DNA of 60,527 nt from Helicobacter sp. (GCF_029067145.1 NZ_JAIEFA010000036.1:1-60527), one strand, 5' to 3'; shown: positions 25,805-34,925, counted from the stretch's first letter. The notes: a model not told the origin generated them from the letters alone. Numbers and translations are program-made.

Positions 25805-26470
25805 TTATAGCCCACCAAAGCGGCGGTTTCTTTGATAAAACTCTGCAATCATAGATTCTAACTCTTGCGTGCTAAAGCTAGGCCACAAAGTCTGTGTAAA
25901 AAACAATTCCGCATACGCGCTCTGCCATAAAAGAAAATTAGAAAGGCGCATTTCTCCTCCTGTGCGCACAAGCATATCTACATCAGGAATCCCGCTTGTA
26001 TCTAGGGTTTGCGCAATGCTCTCTTCAGTAATCTCACATTTTTGGCTTAAAGTTATAAAGGCGCGCCTTAACTCATCTTTCGCACCATAATTTAATGCCA
26101 AAATCTGTGTTAGTCCATTACACTCTGCTTGTGTTTGTGCCTCTAAAGATTTGATTTCTTGTTGTAGCTCTAAACTCAACTTACTAATATCTCCAATACT
26201 TTTAAAAACGATATTGGATTCCAAATAAGTTTGTCGCTCCTTTACCAAATATTCCCCCAAAAGCTTCATAAGATATTCTACTTCCGCTTTGGGACGCTTC
26301 CAATTTTCCGTAGAAAAGGCATAAAGGCTCAAATATTTGATTCCACTTTTAGCGCAAAATTCTGTGATTTCACGAATCTTTTTTGCGCCCTCCTTATGTC
26401 CAAAAATGCGAGGTTTTAGGTGCTGTTTCGCCCACCTGCCATTGCCGTCCATAATCAGTGCTAGGTGCAT
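25805..26470 (-). CDS. uppS: Isoprenyl transferase, undecaprenyl diphosphate synthase
   Basis: Makes the C55 lipid carrier for peptidoglycan and LPS. The 221 residues begin with the cis-prenyltransferase signature MDGNGRWAK and continue with KYLSLYAFSTENWKRP, LNYGAKDELRRA and the C-terminal RTGGEMRLSNFLLWQSAYAE, where the RxxGExRxSxFxxWQ-type pattern is complete. Length is slightly below the E. coli enzyme (253) but as in other Campylobacterota. It is the last gene of the long minus-strand run and directly abuts the preceding gene. Confidence 0.96.
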   Translation of the reverse strand: MHLALIMDGNGRWAKQHLKPRIFGHKEGAKKIREITEFCAKSGIKYLSLYAFSTENWKRPKAEVEYLMKLLGEYLVKERQTYLESNIVFKSIGDISKLSLELQQEIKSLEAQTQAECNGLTQILALNYGAKDELRRAFITLSQKCEITEESIAQTLDTSGIPDVDMLVRTGGEMRLSNFLLWQSAYAELFFTQTLWPSFSTQELESMIAEFYQRNRRFGGL

Positions 26471-27229
26471 TTAACCCTCTAAATCTAGTAAAGAATCGCT
26501 AAAGTCATACAAAGGCACGATTCCGCTATCTACATTAATGTTTGCTTCATAAATAAATTCCAATTCACCTAGATTCTCACGCAACAAACGCGCTACACCC
26601 TCATACATCACGCTAATATCCAACCGCACACCCTCTTTGAAATCCCAAAGCAACCCCCAAGTTGCTCCGAGATTCGCAAACACAGAATAAAACTCTAAAC
26701 ATTCCTGCGAGCCTACTTTCTTTTTGCGCATTTGCATTAAGCCTTCTTTGTTTTCATCATCATAATGCAAAGGAAGTGTGAGAACCTTTTGCTTCAACGA
26801 CATTAGCATATGGCTTAAAAATGCAAATTCCCACCTAGACTCTGCATTTGCCAAACGCTCACTCAAAAATCCTTTCATCACATCAAAGGGATTCTCTCCT
26901 TGTAAAAACTCTCGCATTGTCTCGCTACTAAGCCTTAGCGGGACATTTTGTTCTTTAAGCAAATCCGGCTGCTTGATGAGATTAGAAAGCGTAATCCCTC
27001 CCGCACTTCCACGCGCCATTTGCGCCCAATATTTCCCTCCAATCTCTAGCTCTTTTAGGCTTTTTGTCTCCATTGCAATATTGCCAACTTTCAGCATATA
27101 GCGGATTCCTTGCATTTTTTCCATTACTTCTAACTTCATCGGCAATGAGGCATTAAACTGCGTGGGCTTGCTTGCAGAATTTTGCAATGTATTTTGGACT
27201 TGTGCAAGCTGACTTAGTTGCTTTATCAT
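26471..27229 (-). CDS. Conserved hypothetical protein, weakly FliK-like
   Basis: 252 residues, no signal peptide or membrane segment. A Gln/Ser-rich N-terminus (1-30) is followed by a beta-rich block (LKVGNIAMETKSLKELEIGGKYWAQM). The C-terminal part (~150-225) reads like the hook-length-control (Flg_hook) fold of FliK: LTLPLHYDD, a long amphipathic strand with LEFYSVFANLGATWGLLWDF, then VMYEGVARLLREN. This resemblance is by eye only and weak. It lies between coaBC (overlap 4 nt) and uppS (0 nt); the same position holds an unnamed gene in Campylobacter. The function is unknown. Confidence 0.75.
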   Translation of the reverse strand: MIKQLSQLAQVQNTLQNSASKPTQFNASLPMKLEVMEKMQGIRYMLKVGNIAMETKSLKELEIGGKYWAQMARGSAGGITLSNLIKQPDLLKEQNVPLRLSSETMREFLQGENPFDVMKGFLSERLANAESRWEFAFLSHMLMSLKQKVLTLPLHYDDENKEGLMQMRKKKVGSQECLEFYSVFANLGATWGLLWDFKEGVRLDISVMYEGVARLLRENLGELEFIYEANINVDSGIVPLYDFSDSLLDLEG

Positions 27230-28485
27230 AAACTTTTCGCCTGTTGTAGAATCTTAAAAGCTAAACTTAGCTTATCGCAGAATCCCAAATCTACCTCTAA
27301 CGCGTCTTGTATCCAAAACACCTGATTTTGCTTAGAATCTAGCGGATTATTTGCTTCTGTAATGCAGTTTAGGCAAATCGCGTCTAGCTGCTTTTTCTTT
27401 AACGCATTGTGTGCATTTTGCAAACTTGCTTCCTGTTTCATTTGCGATTCAAGCTTGAATCCGATTGTTTTTTGCTTTTTAGGTAAAGTAGCTAAAATAT
27501 CTTTGTTTTCTTGTAATTTTAGATTCCACACTGCGCCAATTTCTTGTTTTTTGAGTTTGCCTTGTGTTTTTTGTGGAAGATAGTCGCTGATTGCTGCGCT
27601 CATAAACAAAAAGGGTTGCTGTGGATTCAAGAGATTATTTTGCCAAGAAAGAATCGCATTGTAAAAGTCCTCGCTAGATTCTACCTTGCAAATCTCTATA
27701 TCCAAAGGCAGAGGATAGGGCATTTTGGAGCTCACAAAGCAAACATTTGCGCCCAAAAAATAAGCAGCTAATGCCAAAGACGCTCCCATTTTGCCACTAG
27801 AAAAGTTTGAGAGATAGCGCACATCGTCTATTGCTTCCTTGCTCCCGCCGCCACTTACGCACACAGCGCGATTTTCCCAAAAGGAATCCCTAAACAATGC
27901 GCGTAAAAGGTGAAACACGATTTCTAAAGGCTCTGCTAACGCGCCATTACCTACGATTCCGCACGCAAGCTCCTTGCATCGCGGAAAAACAATCTGCATC
28001 TCGCGCGCTTGTAGAATCTTTAGCGATTCTAAAGTAGCGGGGTTTTCTAGCATTTTAGTATTTGCCGCAGGCGCAAGGAGCTTTATTTTATCAAAAGCCA
28101 AAAAGCTCTCTAGCAGGATATTATCCGCGATTCCATTTGTAATTTTATTCAAGGTGTTTGCGGTGCTTGGCGCAACCAAAAACACATCGCCCCAACTTGC
28201 AAGCTCAATGTGATTGCAGGGATTCTGCCCCCAACTTTGCGTCTTTTGCGTCAAAACCCGATAATGTGAAATCGCCTCAAAAAGCAAAGGATTAATAAAC
28301 TCTTGCGCACTTTCGCTCATCACGACACGCACACTTGCACCAAGTTTTTGCAAGATTCTTATTATTTCTAAGGACTTATAAATCGCAACACTACCGCTTA
28401 TGCCCAAAATAATCTTTTTGTTTTCTAATAGTTTAGGCAGGGATTCTATAAACTCTGCTTGGGGTTCTTGACTTAAACTTTCCAT
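27226..28485 (-). CDS. coaBC: Bifunctional phosphopantothenoylcysteine decarboxylase/synthetase
   Basis: Two steps of coenzyme A synthesis in one protein of 419 residues. The CoaC flavoprotein half (1-190) has ILGISGSVAIYKSLEIIR, the active-site His in NHIELASWGD, and APANTK-type motif APAANTKMLENPAT. The CoaB half has VCVSGGGSKEAIDDVRYLSNFSSGKMG and SAAISDY. The stop overlaps the next gene's start by four bases. It follows mrdA by 3 nt, so a metabolic gene is embedded in the envelope run. Confidence 0.95.
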   Translation of the reverse strand: MESLSQEPQAEFIESLPKLLENKKIILGISGSVAIYKSLEIIRILQKLGASVRVVMSESAQEFINPLLFEAISHYRVLTQKTQSWGQNPCNHIELASWGDVFLVAPSTANTLNKITNGIADNILLESFLAFDKIKLLAPAANTKMLENPATLESLKILQAREMQIVFPRCKELACGIVGNGALAEPLEIVFHLLRALFRDSFWENRAVCVSGGGSKEAIDDVRYLSNFSSGKMGASLALAAYFLGANVCFVSSKMPYPLPLDIEICKVESSEDFYNAILSWQNNLLNPQQPFLFMSAAISDYLPQKTQGKLKKQEIGAVWNLKLQENKDILATLPKKQKTIGFKLESQMKQEASLQNAHNALKKKQLDAICLNCITEANNPLDSKQNQVFWIQDALEVDLGFCDKLSLAFKILQQAKSL

Positions 28486-28488
28486 TCC

Positions 28489-30357
28489 CTACTCCGCCTC
28501 TGCTTCAAAGTTAGAATCCGCCAGATTCACAACTTTGGGAGCTTTTACGCCTTTGCGAGGTTGCACATAACCCAAATCCACCAACACATTGGAGAGTTTT
28601 GCCAAGACCGGACCGCCCGACCCACTACCGCTTCCTCCGTGCTCTACCATCACGGTAATAACATAACTTGGATTATCCGCTGGCAAAAAACCGGTAATCC
28701 AAGCTTGCGAGCGATGAAAATAATCCATATCTTTTTCTTTGATTCTATCCTTATCTGCTTGCGAGATACCCACCACTTGCGCCGTGCCTGTTTTGCAAGC
28801 AAGATAGGCTTTGGATTCCCTTGTAGCTAAATTTGCTGTGCCACCTGCTTCGGAACAAACTTGACGCATTCCCTCTCTTAACACATTTAACTTGCTCTTT
28901 TGAAAATCACTTAAGACATCTCTAGGGTAATAAACCACCTCTTCTTCCATTTTCTTTTTGGCAAAATGAGGAATCGGTAGCTTGCCACTCGCAATGAGAG
29001 CAGTATAATTTGCAATTTGTAAAGGAGTAGTCAAAAATAACCCTTGCCCGATAGAACTTACAACATTATCCCCTGAATACCAATCTTGTTTAAAGCGTGC
29101 TTTTTTAAGGCTTGGACTTGGCACGATTCCGGTAAATTCATTGGGCAAATCCACTCCCGTTTTTTTTCCTAATCCCATTGTTTGGAGCACTTTGGCAATA
29201 TTTTCAAAATCTGCGCGCAAAGAAAGAATGTAAAAATACACATCTACGCTTCGTTTCAAGGCTTTATACAAATCCGCGCTTCCGTGCCCCTCTTTTTTCC
29301 AATCACGAAACTTCCTTCCTCCAAGCTCTATAAAAGCTGGGGTTTTAATCTCTGTTGTTTCACTAATCCCTGCATATTCTAAAAGAGCCAACCCCATTCC
29401 CATTTTAATCACAGAGCCGGGTGGATATAAGCCATTAATAAACTTATTAATTAAAGGTTTGTAAGGGCTATCGCGCAAGAGATTCCAATTCTCATAAGAG
29501 ATTCCGCCGACAAAATGGTTTAAGTTATATTCTGGATAACTTCCCGCAGCCAAAATTTCGCCATTTTGCGCATTCATCACGATTGCTGCACCATTTTTAT
29601 CCTCAAAAATCTCGTCCATTGCGCGTTGAATCCTAATATCTAATGTCGTAATTAAATCGTGATTTTCAATCGCTTCTTTATAAGAAACCATTTCCATTTC
29701 TTGATTAAGCGCCGTTACCTTAACAATTCGCTTTCCAATCTCTCCTTGTAAATAAGCATCATATTGTCGCTCCAATCCCTCTTTACCAATATTTCCTGTA
29801 TATTTAGCAATAGGTTGCCCCTCAATATCCTTTTGGTTTGCTTTACTCACATATCCAATCACATGCGAAGCGGAAGTGAGATTGGGATAGTATCTGCGTG
29901 CCAAAGGAATAATGCGTAAGATTTCACTTTGGACAAGCTGTGCATAATGCTGCACAATGAAAGAATGCTCTGCAAACTCAATCACAGGAATATAATCGTG
30001 ATTATAAGGGGAATCCTTGTGGCGATAATTTTTAATCAATTCTTCTTTAGAATATTGTGGAAAAAATACCAAAAGCTTTTCTATTTCTTTTTCCAACAAA
30101 GGCAAATTAGAGCGCAGAGAAAGACGAGGAGGCAAGGAGAGCATAAAACCCACATTATTTGTAGCAAGTGGTTCTCCATATCGGTCTAAAATCTGCCCAC
30201 GCACAGGCGCAATGTATTCCTCACGCAAAATATTATTTTCGGCTTGTTCTTGAAAAAATTTTTGGTTTAAAATACTTAAATCAAAAATTCTTACTAATAA
30301 CACCACCCAAAAAAGCACAAACATTACAAAAAATATCGTTATTCGCGTATTCATCAT
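28489..30357 (-). CDS. mrdA: Penicillin-binding protein 2 (elongasome transpeptidase)
   Basis: Cross-links peptidoglycan during cell elongation together with RodA and MreBCD. One N-terminal membrane helix (~residues 5-27) is followed by the dimerisation domain (APVRGQILDRYG). The transpeptidase domain has the active-site serine in PPGSVIKMGMG, the second motif as SVD, and KTGTA in CKTGTAQVVG. I place the start at the ATG pair 30352-30357, which overlaps the upstream stop as ATGATGA; an ATG at 30378 would add seven residues. The preceding gene is a candidate mreD. Confidence 0.95.
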   Translation of the reverse strand: MMNTRITIFFVMFVLFWVVLLVRIFDLSILNQKFFQEQAENNILREEYIAPVRGQILDRYGEPLATNNVGFMLSLPPRLSLRSNLPLLEKEIEKLLVFFPQYSKEELIKNYRHKDSPYNHDYIPVIEFAEHSFIVQHYAQLVQSEILRIIPLARRYYPNLTSASHVIGYVSKANQKDIEGQPIAKYTGNIGKEGLERQYDAYLQGEIGKRIVKVTALNQEMEMVSYKEAIENHDLITTLDIRIQRAMDEIFEDKNGAAIVMNAQNGEILAAGSYPEYNLNHFVGGISYENWNLLRDSPYKPLINKFINGLYPPGSVIKMGMGLALLEYAGISETTEIKTPAFIELGGRKFRDWKKEGHGSADLYKALKRSVDVYFYILSLRADFENIAKVLQTMGLGKKTGVDLPNEFTGIVPSPSLKKARFKQDWYSGDNVVSSIGQGLFLTTPLQIANYTALIASGKLPIPHFAKKKMEEEVVYYPRDVLSDFQKSKLNVLREGMRQVCSEAGGTANLATRESKAYLACKTGTAQVVGISQADKDRIKEKDMDYFHRSQAWITGFLPADNPSYVITVMVEHGGSGSGSGGPVLAKLSNVLVDLGYVQPRKGVKAPKVVNLADSNFEAEAE

Positions 30358-30818
30358 AAAATCCACATTATAAACCATATTAGCACGATTTCACATGCAA
30401 TATACAAGCCAACTAACCACGAAATTTGCGGCATATCTATGTCTAAAAAATATCCAAAAATCTTTAAAAATGCGAAATAACCAAGATACGCATAAGTGAT
30501 AAATAGAGGTATAAAAACCTTGCTATACCCAAAAAATTTACGAAATTTAGGCAATAAAATTTCAAAAGACATTGCAATAAATAGAATCACGCTAAAAAAG
30601 GGCAATCCTTTACTTGCCTCAAAATACAAAAAGAATGGCACTAAAAAATAAAAAATTCCAAAGGAATGCTCCTCGTATTTTTCTTGGGTTATCACATACA
30701 TCACGCCAAAAAGCGGAGGCAAAAAATAAAAAATATCTGTTAAAGAAAGATAAATTACAAGGATAAAAATCAAAAAAAAGATTTTTAGATTTTTTTTATC
30801 AGTGCTATTTCTTCGCAT
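30354..30818 (-). CDS. Polytopic membrane protein next to mrdA, candidate MreD
   Basis: About 154-166 residues depending on the start (ATG at 30818, 30836 or 30854; no clear ribosome site). There are five or six hydrophobic segments starting at KIFFLIFILVIYLSLTDI, and no soluble domain. MreD proteins have this size and topology. The window's mreB-mreC pair lacks an mreD behind it, while this gene overlaps mrdA, the usual neighbour of mreD in other bacteria. There is no diagnostic residue to prove it. It overlaps the end of the acetyltransferase gene upstream. Confidence 0.78.
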   Translation of the reverse strand: MRRNSTDKKNLKIFFLIFILVIYLSLTDIFYFLPPLFGVMYVITQEKYEEHSFGIFYFLVPFFLYFEASKGLPFFSVILFIAMSFEILLPKFRKFFGYSKVFIPLFITYAYLGYFAFLKIFGYFLDIDMPQISWLVGLYIACEIVLIWFIMWIL

Positions 30819-31321
30819 AGTGGAAAATGTTTGCATAAAATACAATCCGCCCATATTTTTTGATTTGGTATATTTTCTTTACTCACTTCTTGGAATCCCA
30901 ATTTCTCAAATAAAGCCCGCTTATAAGTCAAAACTAAAATTTCCTTTATCCCAAGTGTCTTGCCCTCCACTTCACAATCCAAAATCAACTCACTTCCTAC
31001 GCCCAACCTTTGCGCAAAAGGTGCAACAATCAAACTGCGCACTTCTGCCAACTCCAAAGAATGGATATGCAAGGCACAGAATCCCAACATAATGGGATTT
31101 TTTAGCGTATTTAAGCTTGCAGATTCTAACTTTAATTTAGCTTTGGGAGTTTTTTGGACACTTTTTAGCACAGATTCTTCCTCCCAAGCTACACGATAAG
31201 AACGAATCATATTTGCCATAATTTCCGTGCTTCTTTCCAAAATTACACCACGTTCCACTTCTGGACGCACAATTTCACGCATCATAGAAATATCTTTTAA
31301 AACAGGTCGTGCAATAATCAT
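30785..31321 (-). CDS. GNAT N-acetyltransferase, probable short-form N-acetylglutamate synthase (ArgA-like)
   Basis: 178 residues forming a single GNAT fold. ERSTEIMANMIRSYRVAWEE resembles the RS...I..F.V.E opening of bacterial ArgA. MLGFCALHIHSLELAEVRSLIVAPFAQRLGVGSELI is the acetyl-CoA binding block (with the R/QxxGxG/A-type QRLGVGS). The end KIWADCILCKHFPLCEEIAL is the Cys-rich tail seen in the ArgA group. The likely role is the first step of arginine synthesis. No other arg gene is nearby, so substrate is inferred. Its start overlaps engB by four bases. Confidence 0.82.
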   Translation of the reverse strand: MIIARPVLKDISMMREIVRPEVERGVILERSTEIMANMIRSYRVAWEEESVLKSVQKTPKAKLKLESASLNTLKNPIMLGFCALHIHSLELAEVRSLIVAPFAQRLGVGSELILDCEVEGKTLGIKEILVLTYKRALFEKLGFQEVSKENIPNQKIWADCILCKHFPLCEEIALIKKI

Positions 31322-31959
31322 ACTTCCTCCAAAACCTTTCTCCCTAGTGCATTTTCAAGAATAAAATCTATGATTTCATTTTGACTTTGCCTTTTTAGGG
31401 AGCTAGAAAACCGAGCTTTGGGAAATGCAGATTTAAGCTTACTTTGCTCGTTTGCTTTTAGTTTATCAAATTTTGTAAAAATCTGCACCAAATGTTGGTC
31501 AGCCCTAAGAAACTGCGAAATAAAAGCGACAAGATTCAAATCAATCTCCAAATGAGGATGACGACTATCCACCAAATGCACAAACAACCGAATGTTGTCG
31601 CGTTTGCGCAAAAATTCTACCAAATTGCGATTCCACAATTCTTTCTGACTTTTTGCCACTTTGGCATAACCAAAACCGGGCAAATCCACAAACATAACCT
31701 TTAAAGTATCCGATTCCAAGCCCTCTTGAGTAATTTTTTCTTTCCATTCTGTTAAAAAGAAATTGATGAGTTGCGTTTTTCCGGGCGTAGAAGAGCTTTT
31801 GGCAAGATTTTTTTGATTACAAATCAAATTAATCAATGTGCTTTTACCCACATTGCTACGCCCCAAAAATGCTACTTCAGAAATCATCGGTGGAGGACAT
31901 TGTGCAAAGGTTTGCGCGGAAGTTTGAAATTGAGCGGATTTTAGGATAAAACGATTCAT
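31318..31959 (-). CDS. engB: Ribosome biogenesis GTPase EngB (YihA/YsxC)
   Basis: GTPase needed for 50S subunit assembly. The 213 residues contain G1 GRSNVGKSTLINLI, G2 region STPGKTQLINFF, G3 VDLPGFGYAKV and G4 FTKFDKLK. The late SS of the G5 loop is in the RFSSSLKR stretch. It is four-base overlapped at both ends, by lptA upstream and the acetyltransferase downstream, so it is translated as part of the same transcript. Confidence 0.95.
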   Translation of the reverse strand: MNRFILKSAQFQTSAQTFAQCPPPMISEVAFLGRSNVGKSTLINLICNQKNLAKSSSTPGKTQLINFFLTEWKEKITQEGLESDTLKVMFVDLPGFGYAKVAKSQKELWNRNLVEFLRKRDNIRLFVHLVDSRHPHLEIDLNLVAFISQFLRADQHLVQIFTKFDKLKANEQSKLKSAFPKARFSSSLKRQSQNEIIDFILENALGRKVLEEV

Positions 31960-32426
31960 TTTGGCTCTTTTTCAAGTTTAAAAATCAAGCGCGCAGGCTT
32001 CTCTTCGTTGCCCAAAACATTAATAAAACCCTCTTTGTAACGAATAATGATTTTATCGCCTCTTACGACATTGTTTTTAGTTATCTCTTTTACCACCGCA
32101 TTACCTAAAATCTGATATTCTTGATTGGAGGGCAAATAAAGTGCTTCGTTTGCCCTTCCCTCAATCCTGCGTCCATCTTGTAAAGTAAGCCAAAAGCGCA
32201 CATTTCCAATAGCTTGCATTTTGTTTGGGCGATTATTAGAATCAAGATAAATAAAAGCCTCATCTGCTTTCAAATTATCCTTGGCGCGCTTCACTTCTAC
32301 ATTGCCTTTCAGTTGGGTTAATTTGCGTCGCTCATCTCCAATGAGCTCCTTTGCGCTTACTTCAATCTCCTCTGCCCAAACAAAAGGAATCAACAATAAA
32401 AGCAAAACTTTAAACAATTTTTTCAT
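31956..32426 (-). CDS. lptA: LPS transport periplasmic protein LptA (OstA-like)
   Basis: Periplasmic bridge protein carrying LPS from the inner to the outer membrane. 156 residues with a signal peptide (MKKLFKVLLLLLIPFVWA) and one OstA domain: ELIGDERRKLTQLKGNVEVKRAKDNLKADEA, then the repeating NRPNKMQAIGNVRFWL. It overlaps lptC by four bases, and kdsC is just upstream. This is the conserved kdsC-lptC-lptA order found in many Gram-negative bacteria, which supports the call. Confidence 0.92.
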   Translation of the reverse strand: MKKLFKVLLLLLIPFVWAEEIEVSAKELIGDERRKLTQLKGNVEVKRAKDNLKADEAFIYLDSNNRPNKMQAIGNVRFWLTLQDGRRIEGRANEALYLPSNQEYQILGNAVVKEITKNNVVRGDKIIIRYKEGFINVLGNEEKPARLIFKLEKEPK

Positions 32427-32998
32427 TCTTTTGCCTTTAAGATTCCATAAATGTTTTTCGCATAGATTTTATTTTCTCTATACGCAATGTTCTGCCCGCG
32501 AATCTTATAGTTTTCGTCCAAAACAATAAATTCCCCCTCTCCTTTTAGCTCTTTTGTATCGGGATTATATTGCGCGATTTGACTCCAAAACTTTGTTTCA
32601 TTACGCTGATAATTCACGCCTTGAGGAAAAAAAATCTCTTGATTATTATAAAGTGCAAAGCTAGATTGTAAATTTTCTTGCCCCGACACCTTTTCTTTGC
32701 GAAGAGATTCTTGACTTGGAAAAATGAAATTCGTTACACTAAAATGTTCCAATTCATTCATTCCTTTCACATTCTCACGCGCTTTCTTTCCAAGCGCAAC
32801 CACGCTCACTCCTTGTGTGCCTATCCGATAATATTCAAAATTAAAAACCTCAAATCTTGCAACTTCCTCTTTCTCTTTTAAGTCCTGCGTTTTCTTACCA
32901 TTCAAAACCACGACCATTACAAGACTCAACACACAAAGAGAAAGAAAAAATATCGGAACTAAGCGACCACTTTTAAGTTGATTATGCAAAGATTTCAT
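32423..32998 (-). CDS. lptC: LPS export protein LptC
   Basis: Inner-membrane-anchored member of the Lpt bridge. 191 residues with a single N-terminal membrane helix (~residues 13-32) and a periplasmic OstA/LptC-like beta-fold with little strict conservation (YNPDTKELKGEGEFIVLDENYKI, split around the turn). It is identified chiefly by size, topology and position between kdsC (overlap 17 nt) and lptA (overlap 4 nt). A YrbK-type weak similarity fits. Confidence 0.85.
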   Translation of the reverse strand: MKSLHNQLKSGRLVPIFFLSLCVLSLVMVVVLNGKKTQDLKEKEEVARFEVFNFEYYRIGTQGVSVVALGKKARENVKGMNELEHFSVTNFIFPSQESLRKEKVSGQENLQSSFALYNNQEIFFPQGVNYQRNETKFWSQIAQYNPDTKELKGEGEFIVLDENYKIRGQNIAYRENKIYAKNIYGILKAKE

Positions 32999-33476
32999 AA
33001 AGTTTAACTTGTAATTTTTCTTTTTGAATCAAATCATCAATCATCTCACGCACAGCACCCTTACCACCCTTGTGTTTAAGCACTTTATGGACATTTCGCT
33101 TCACTTCTTTTACTGCATCGGAGGGTGCAAAGGAATATTTGACAAGCTTTAGCATTCTCAAATCATTCAAATCATCTCCAATGATTGCAACTTCTTTAAG
33201 CGAAAGATTCGCTTCTTTTAGAATCTCCTCTAAAGCTTTTGCCTTGTCGCTTACACCTTGTTTGAGATAGGTGATTTTAAGTTCTCGTGCTCGGTTTTCA
33301 ACCAACTTAGATTCGCGCCCTGTGATAATTGCAACTTCTCCTCCAAGCTTAATCCACGCCGCAATTCCTAAGCCGTCTTTTACATTAAACGCCTTCATCT
33401 CTACGCCCTCATTGCTATAAATCAAACTCCCATCACTCAAAGTGCCATCAACATCTAATACAATGAGTCTAATCAT
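32982..33476 (-). CDS. kdsC: Kdo-8-phosphate phosphatase
   Basis: HAD-type C0 phosphatase releasing phosphate from Kdo-8-P. 164 residues. Motif I is VLDVDGTLSDGSL, with both catalytic aspartates, motif II is ITGRES, and motif III/IV are KAKALEEIL and VAIIGDDLNDLRML. No cap domain is present, in line with a tetramer of this subfamily. It feeds kdsB (16.8 kb). The start overlaps hisB by four bases. Confidence 0.95.
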   Translation of the reverse strand: MIRLIVLDVDGTLSDGSLIYSNEGVEMKAFNVKDGLGIAAWIKLGGEVAIITGRESKLVENRARELKITYLKQGVSDKAKALEEILKEANLSLKEVAIIGDDLNDLRMLKLVKYSFAPSDAVKEVKRNVHKVLKHKGGKGAVREMIDDLIQKEKLQVKLYEIFA

Positions 33477-34045
33477 AGAATCCCCTTTGTGCTTGGGATT
33501 CCAAGTGCCTCATTCCTCGCACTTGCTCTACGCAAAGCAACAGCAAAAGCCTTAAAGGCAGCTTCAATTAAATGGTGTTGATTTTTGCCACGTTTTTGAA
33601 CAATATGTGCAGAAATTCCAGCATTTATAACCACAGCACGAAAAAACTCCTCTACTAGCTCACAATCAAAATCGCCAACTTTGCCTCTAGTCTCCAAATT
33701 AAAAAACAAAAAAGGGCGATTGCTAAGGTCTAAGTCGCACTCCACACAAGCTTCGTCCATTACGATAGAAGCATTCCCGAAACGTTCCACTTTTTGAATT
33801 GGGAAAAGCGAGTCTTTCAACAAAGTCCCAAGCACGATTCCACAATCCTCCACGCTATGGTGAAAATCTACTTCCACATCACCCACACATTGCAATTTAA
33901 GATTCCAATTTGTGTGCTTACAAAGCGATTCTAACATATGATTAAAGAATCCAATCTTTGTTGAAATCTCTGCCTTACCCTCACCATAAACTTCTAAAGT
34001 TGCGGTGATTTGCGTTTCTTTGGTATTGCGTGTAAGAGTTTTCAT
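33473..34045 (-). CDS. hisB: Imidazoleglycerol-phosphate dehydratase
   Basis: Sixth step of histidine synthesis. 190 residues of monofunctional HisB; the phosphatase domain of E. coli HisB is absent. Metal-binding histidine motifs are FFNHMLESLCKH, VDFHHSVEDCGI and KNQHHLIEAAFKA. It is the only his gene in the window and sits between rlpA and kdsC, overlapping kdsC by four bases. Histidine synthesis here is therefore co-transcribed with envelope genes and not organised in a his operon. Confidence 0.96.
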   Translation of the reverse strand: MKTLTRNTKETQITATLEVYGEGKAEISTKIGFFNHMLESLCKHTNWNLKLQCVGDVEVDFHHSVEDCGIVLGTLLKDSLFPIQKVERFGNASIVMDEACVECDLDLSNRPFLFFNLETRGKVGDFDCELVEEFFRAVVINAGISAHIVQKRGKNQHHLIEAAFKAFAVALRRASARNEALGIPSTKGIL

Positions 34046-34094
34046 AATCTGCCTTTCTTTAAAATAACTTCAACTTTGGATTCTTTACATCAAA

Positions 34095-34925
34095 CTACTC
34101 TGTGGTAATAAATGCTCCTGCTATTTTTTGTGAAGCGATAAAATCCCTTGCCTCTGCCTCACTCTTAAATCCACTCAATAAAACACGATAAATAGGAGAG
34201 CCTTGCGCAACATATTCCCGAATCACTGCTTGATAGCCGTGTGCATTTGCGTGGGTGCTTTGGTATTTCACCGCACCACTTTTGTTTTTGAAAGCACCAA
34301 TTTGCACAAGGAAATGCGAAAGCTGCATTCTTTCTTGCGTATGTGCGACCTTGTATTCGCTTCTTGCTAAAGTTTCTTGATTGAGCGGCATAGAATCTGA
34401 AATCGCGCCATTAAAGCCAATAACCTCCAAATGCACGCGCGCCGTGCCTTTACCTACCATTTCAATATCTCTTGCCGCGCTATTGGACAAATCAATAATC
34501 CTACCTGTTACAAAAGGACCTCTATCATTAATCCGCACAATCGTAGATTTACCATTTTCTTTACTTGTAACACGCACAATCGTATTCATAGGCAAAGTTT
34601 TATGTGCCGCTGTATGCGCATACATACTATAAGTTTCTCCATTAGAAGTTTTTTTGCCGTGAAATTTTGGACCATACCAACTCGCGATTCCTTCATAAGT
34701 TTCGCCCAATGCTACTTGGGTTGGATAATACCATTTTCCATTGACTTTATAGGGTTTCATTGTGGCTTTGTGAGCTTGTTGGCTTGTATTCATCACTCCA
34801 TAATCTGGCGTAGATTGCGTTGCAGAAGAGGGATTATAATAAACATCACTCTTGCCAAAAGAGCAACCATTTAGACTAAAGGCTGCCCAAACAATACCCA
34901 ACAAAATCCCATAAAAACCTTTCAC
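34095..34925 (-). CDS. rlpA: RlpA-like septal ring lytic transglycosylase with SPOR domain
   Basis: 276 residues with a lipoprotein-type signal (LNGCSF lipobox near residue 21). The double-psi beta-barrel RlpA domain (~residues 77-170) has GIASWYGPKFHGKKTSNGE and the catalytic region VRINDRGPFV. A C-terminal SPOR domain (~205-275: HFLVQIGAFKNK...YRVLLSGFKSE) binds denuded glycan at the septum. It overlaps mltD upstream by four bases. In other bacteria RlpA acts on stem-less glycan at division sites; the pairing with MltD suggests a shared wall-remodelling unit. Confidence 0.93.
   Translation of the reverse strand: MKGFYGILLGIVWAAFSLNGCSFGKSDVYYNPSSATQSTPDYGVMNTSQQAHKATMKPYKVNGKWYYPTQVALGETYEGIASWYGPKFHGKKTSNGETYSMYAHTAAHKTLPMNTIVRVTSKENGKSTIVRINDRGPFVTGRIIDLSNSAARDIEMVGKGTARVHLEVIGFNGAISDSMPLNQETLARSEYKVAHTQERMQLSHFLVQIGAFKNKSGAVKYQSTHANAHGYQAVIREYVAQGSPIYRVLLSGFKSEAEARDFIASQKIAGAFITTE

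Noticed and set aside
34431..34874. 147-codon ORF antisense to rlpA
   Set aside because: It lies wholly within a well-supported gene; Cys/His/Ile-rich composition is typical of an antisense shadow.
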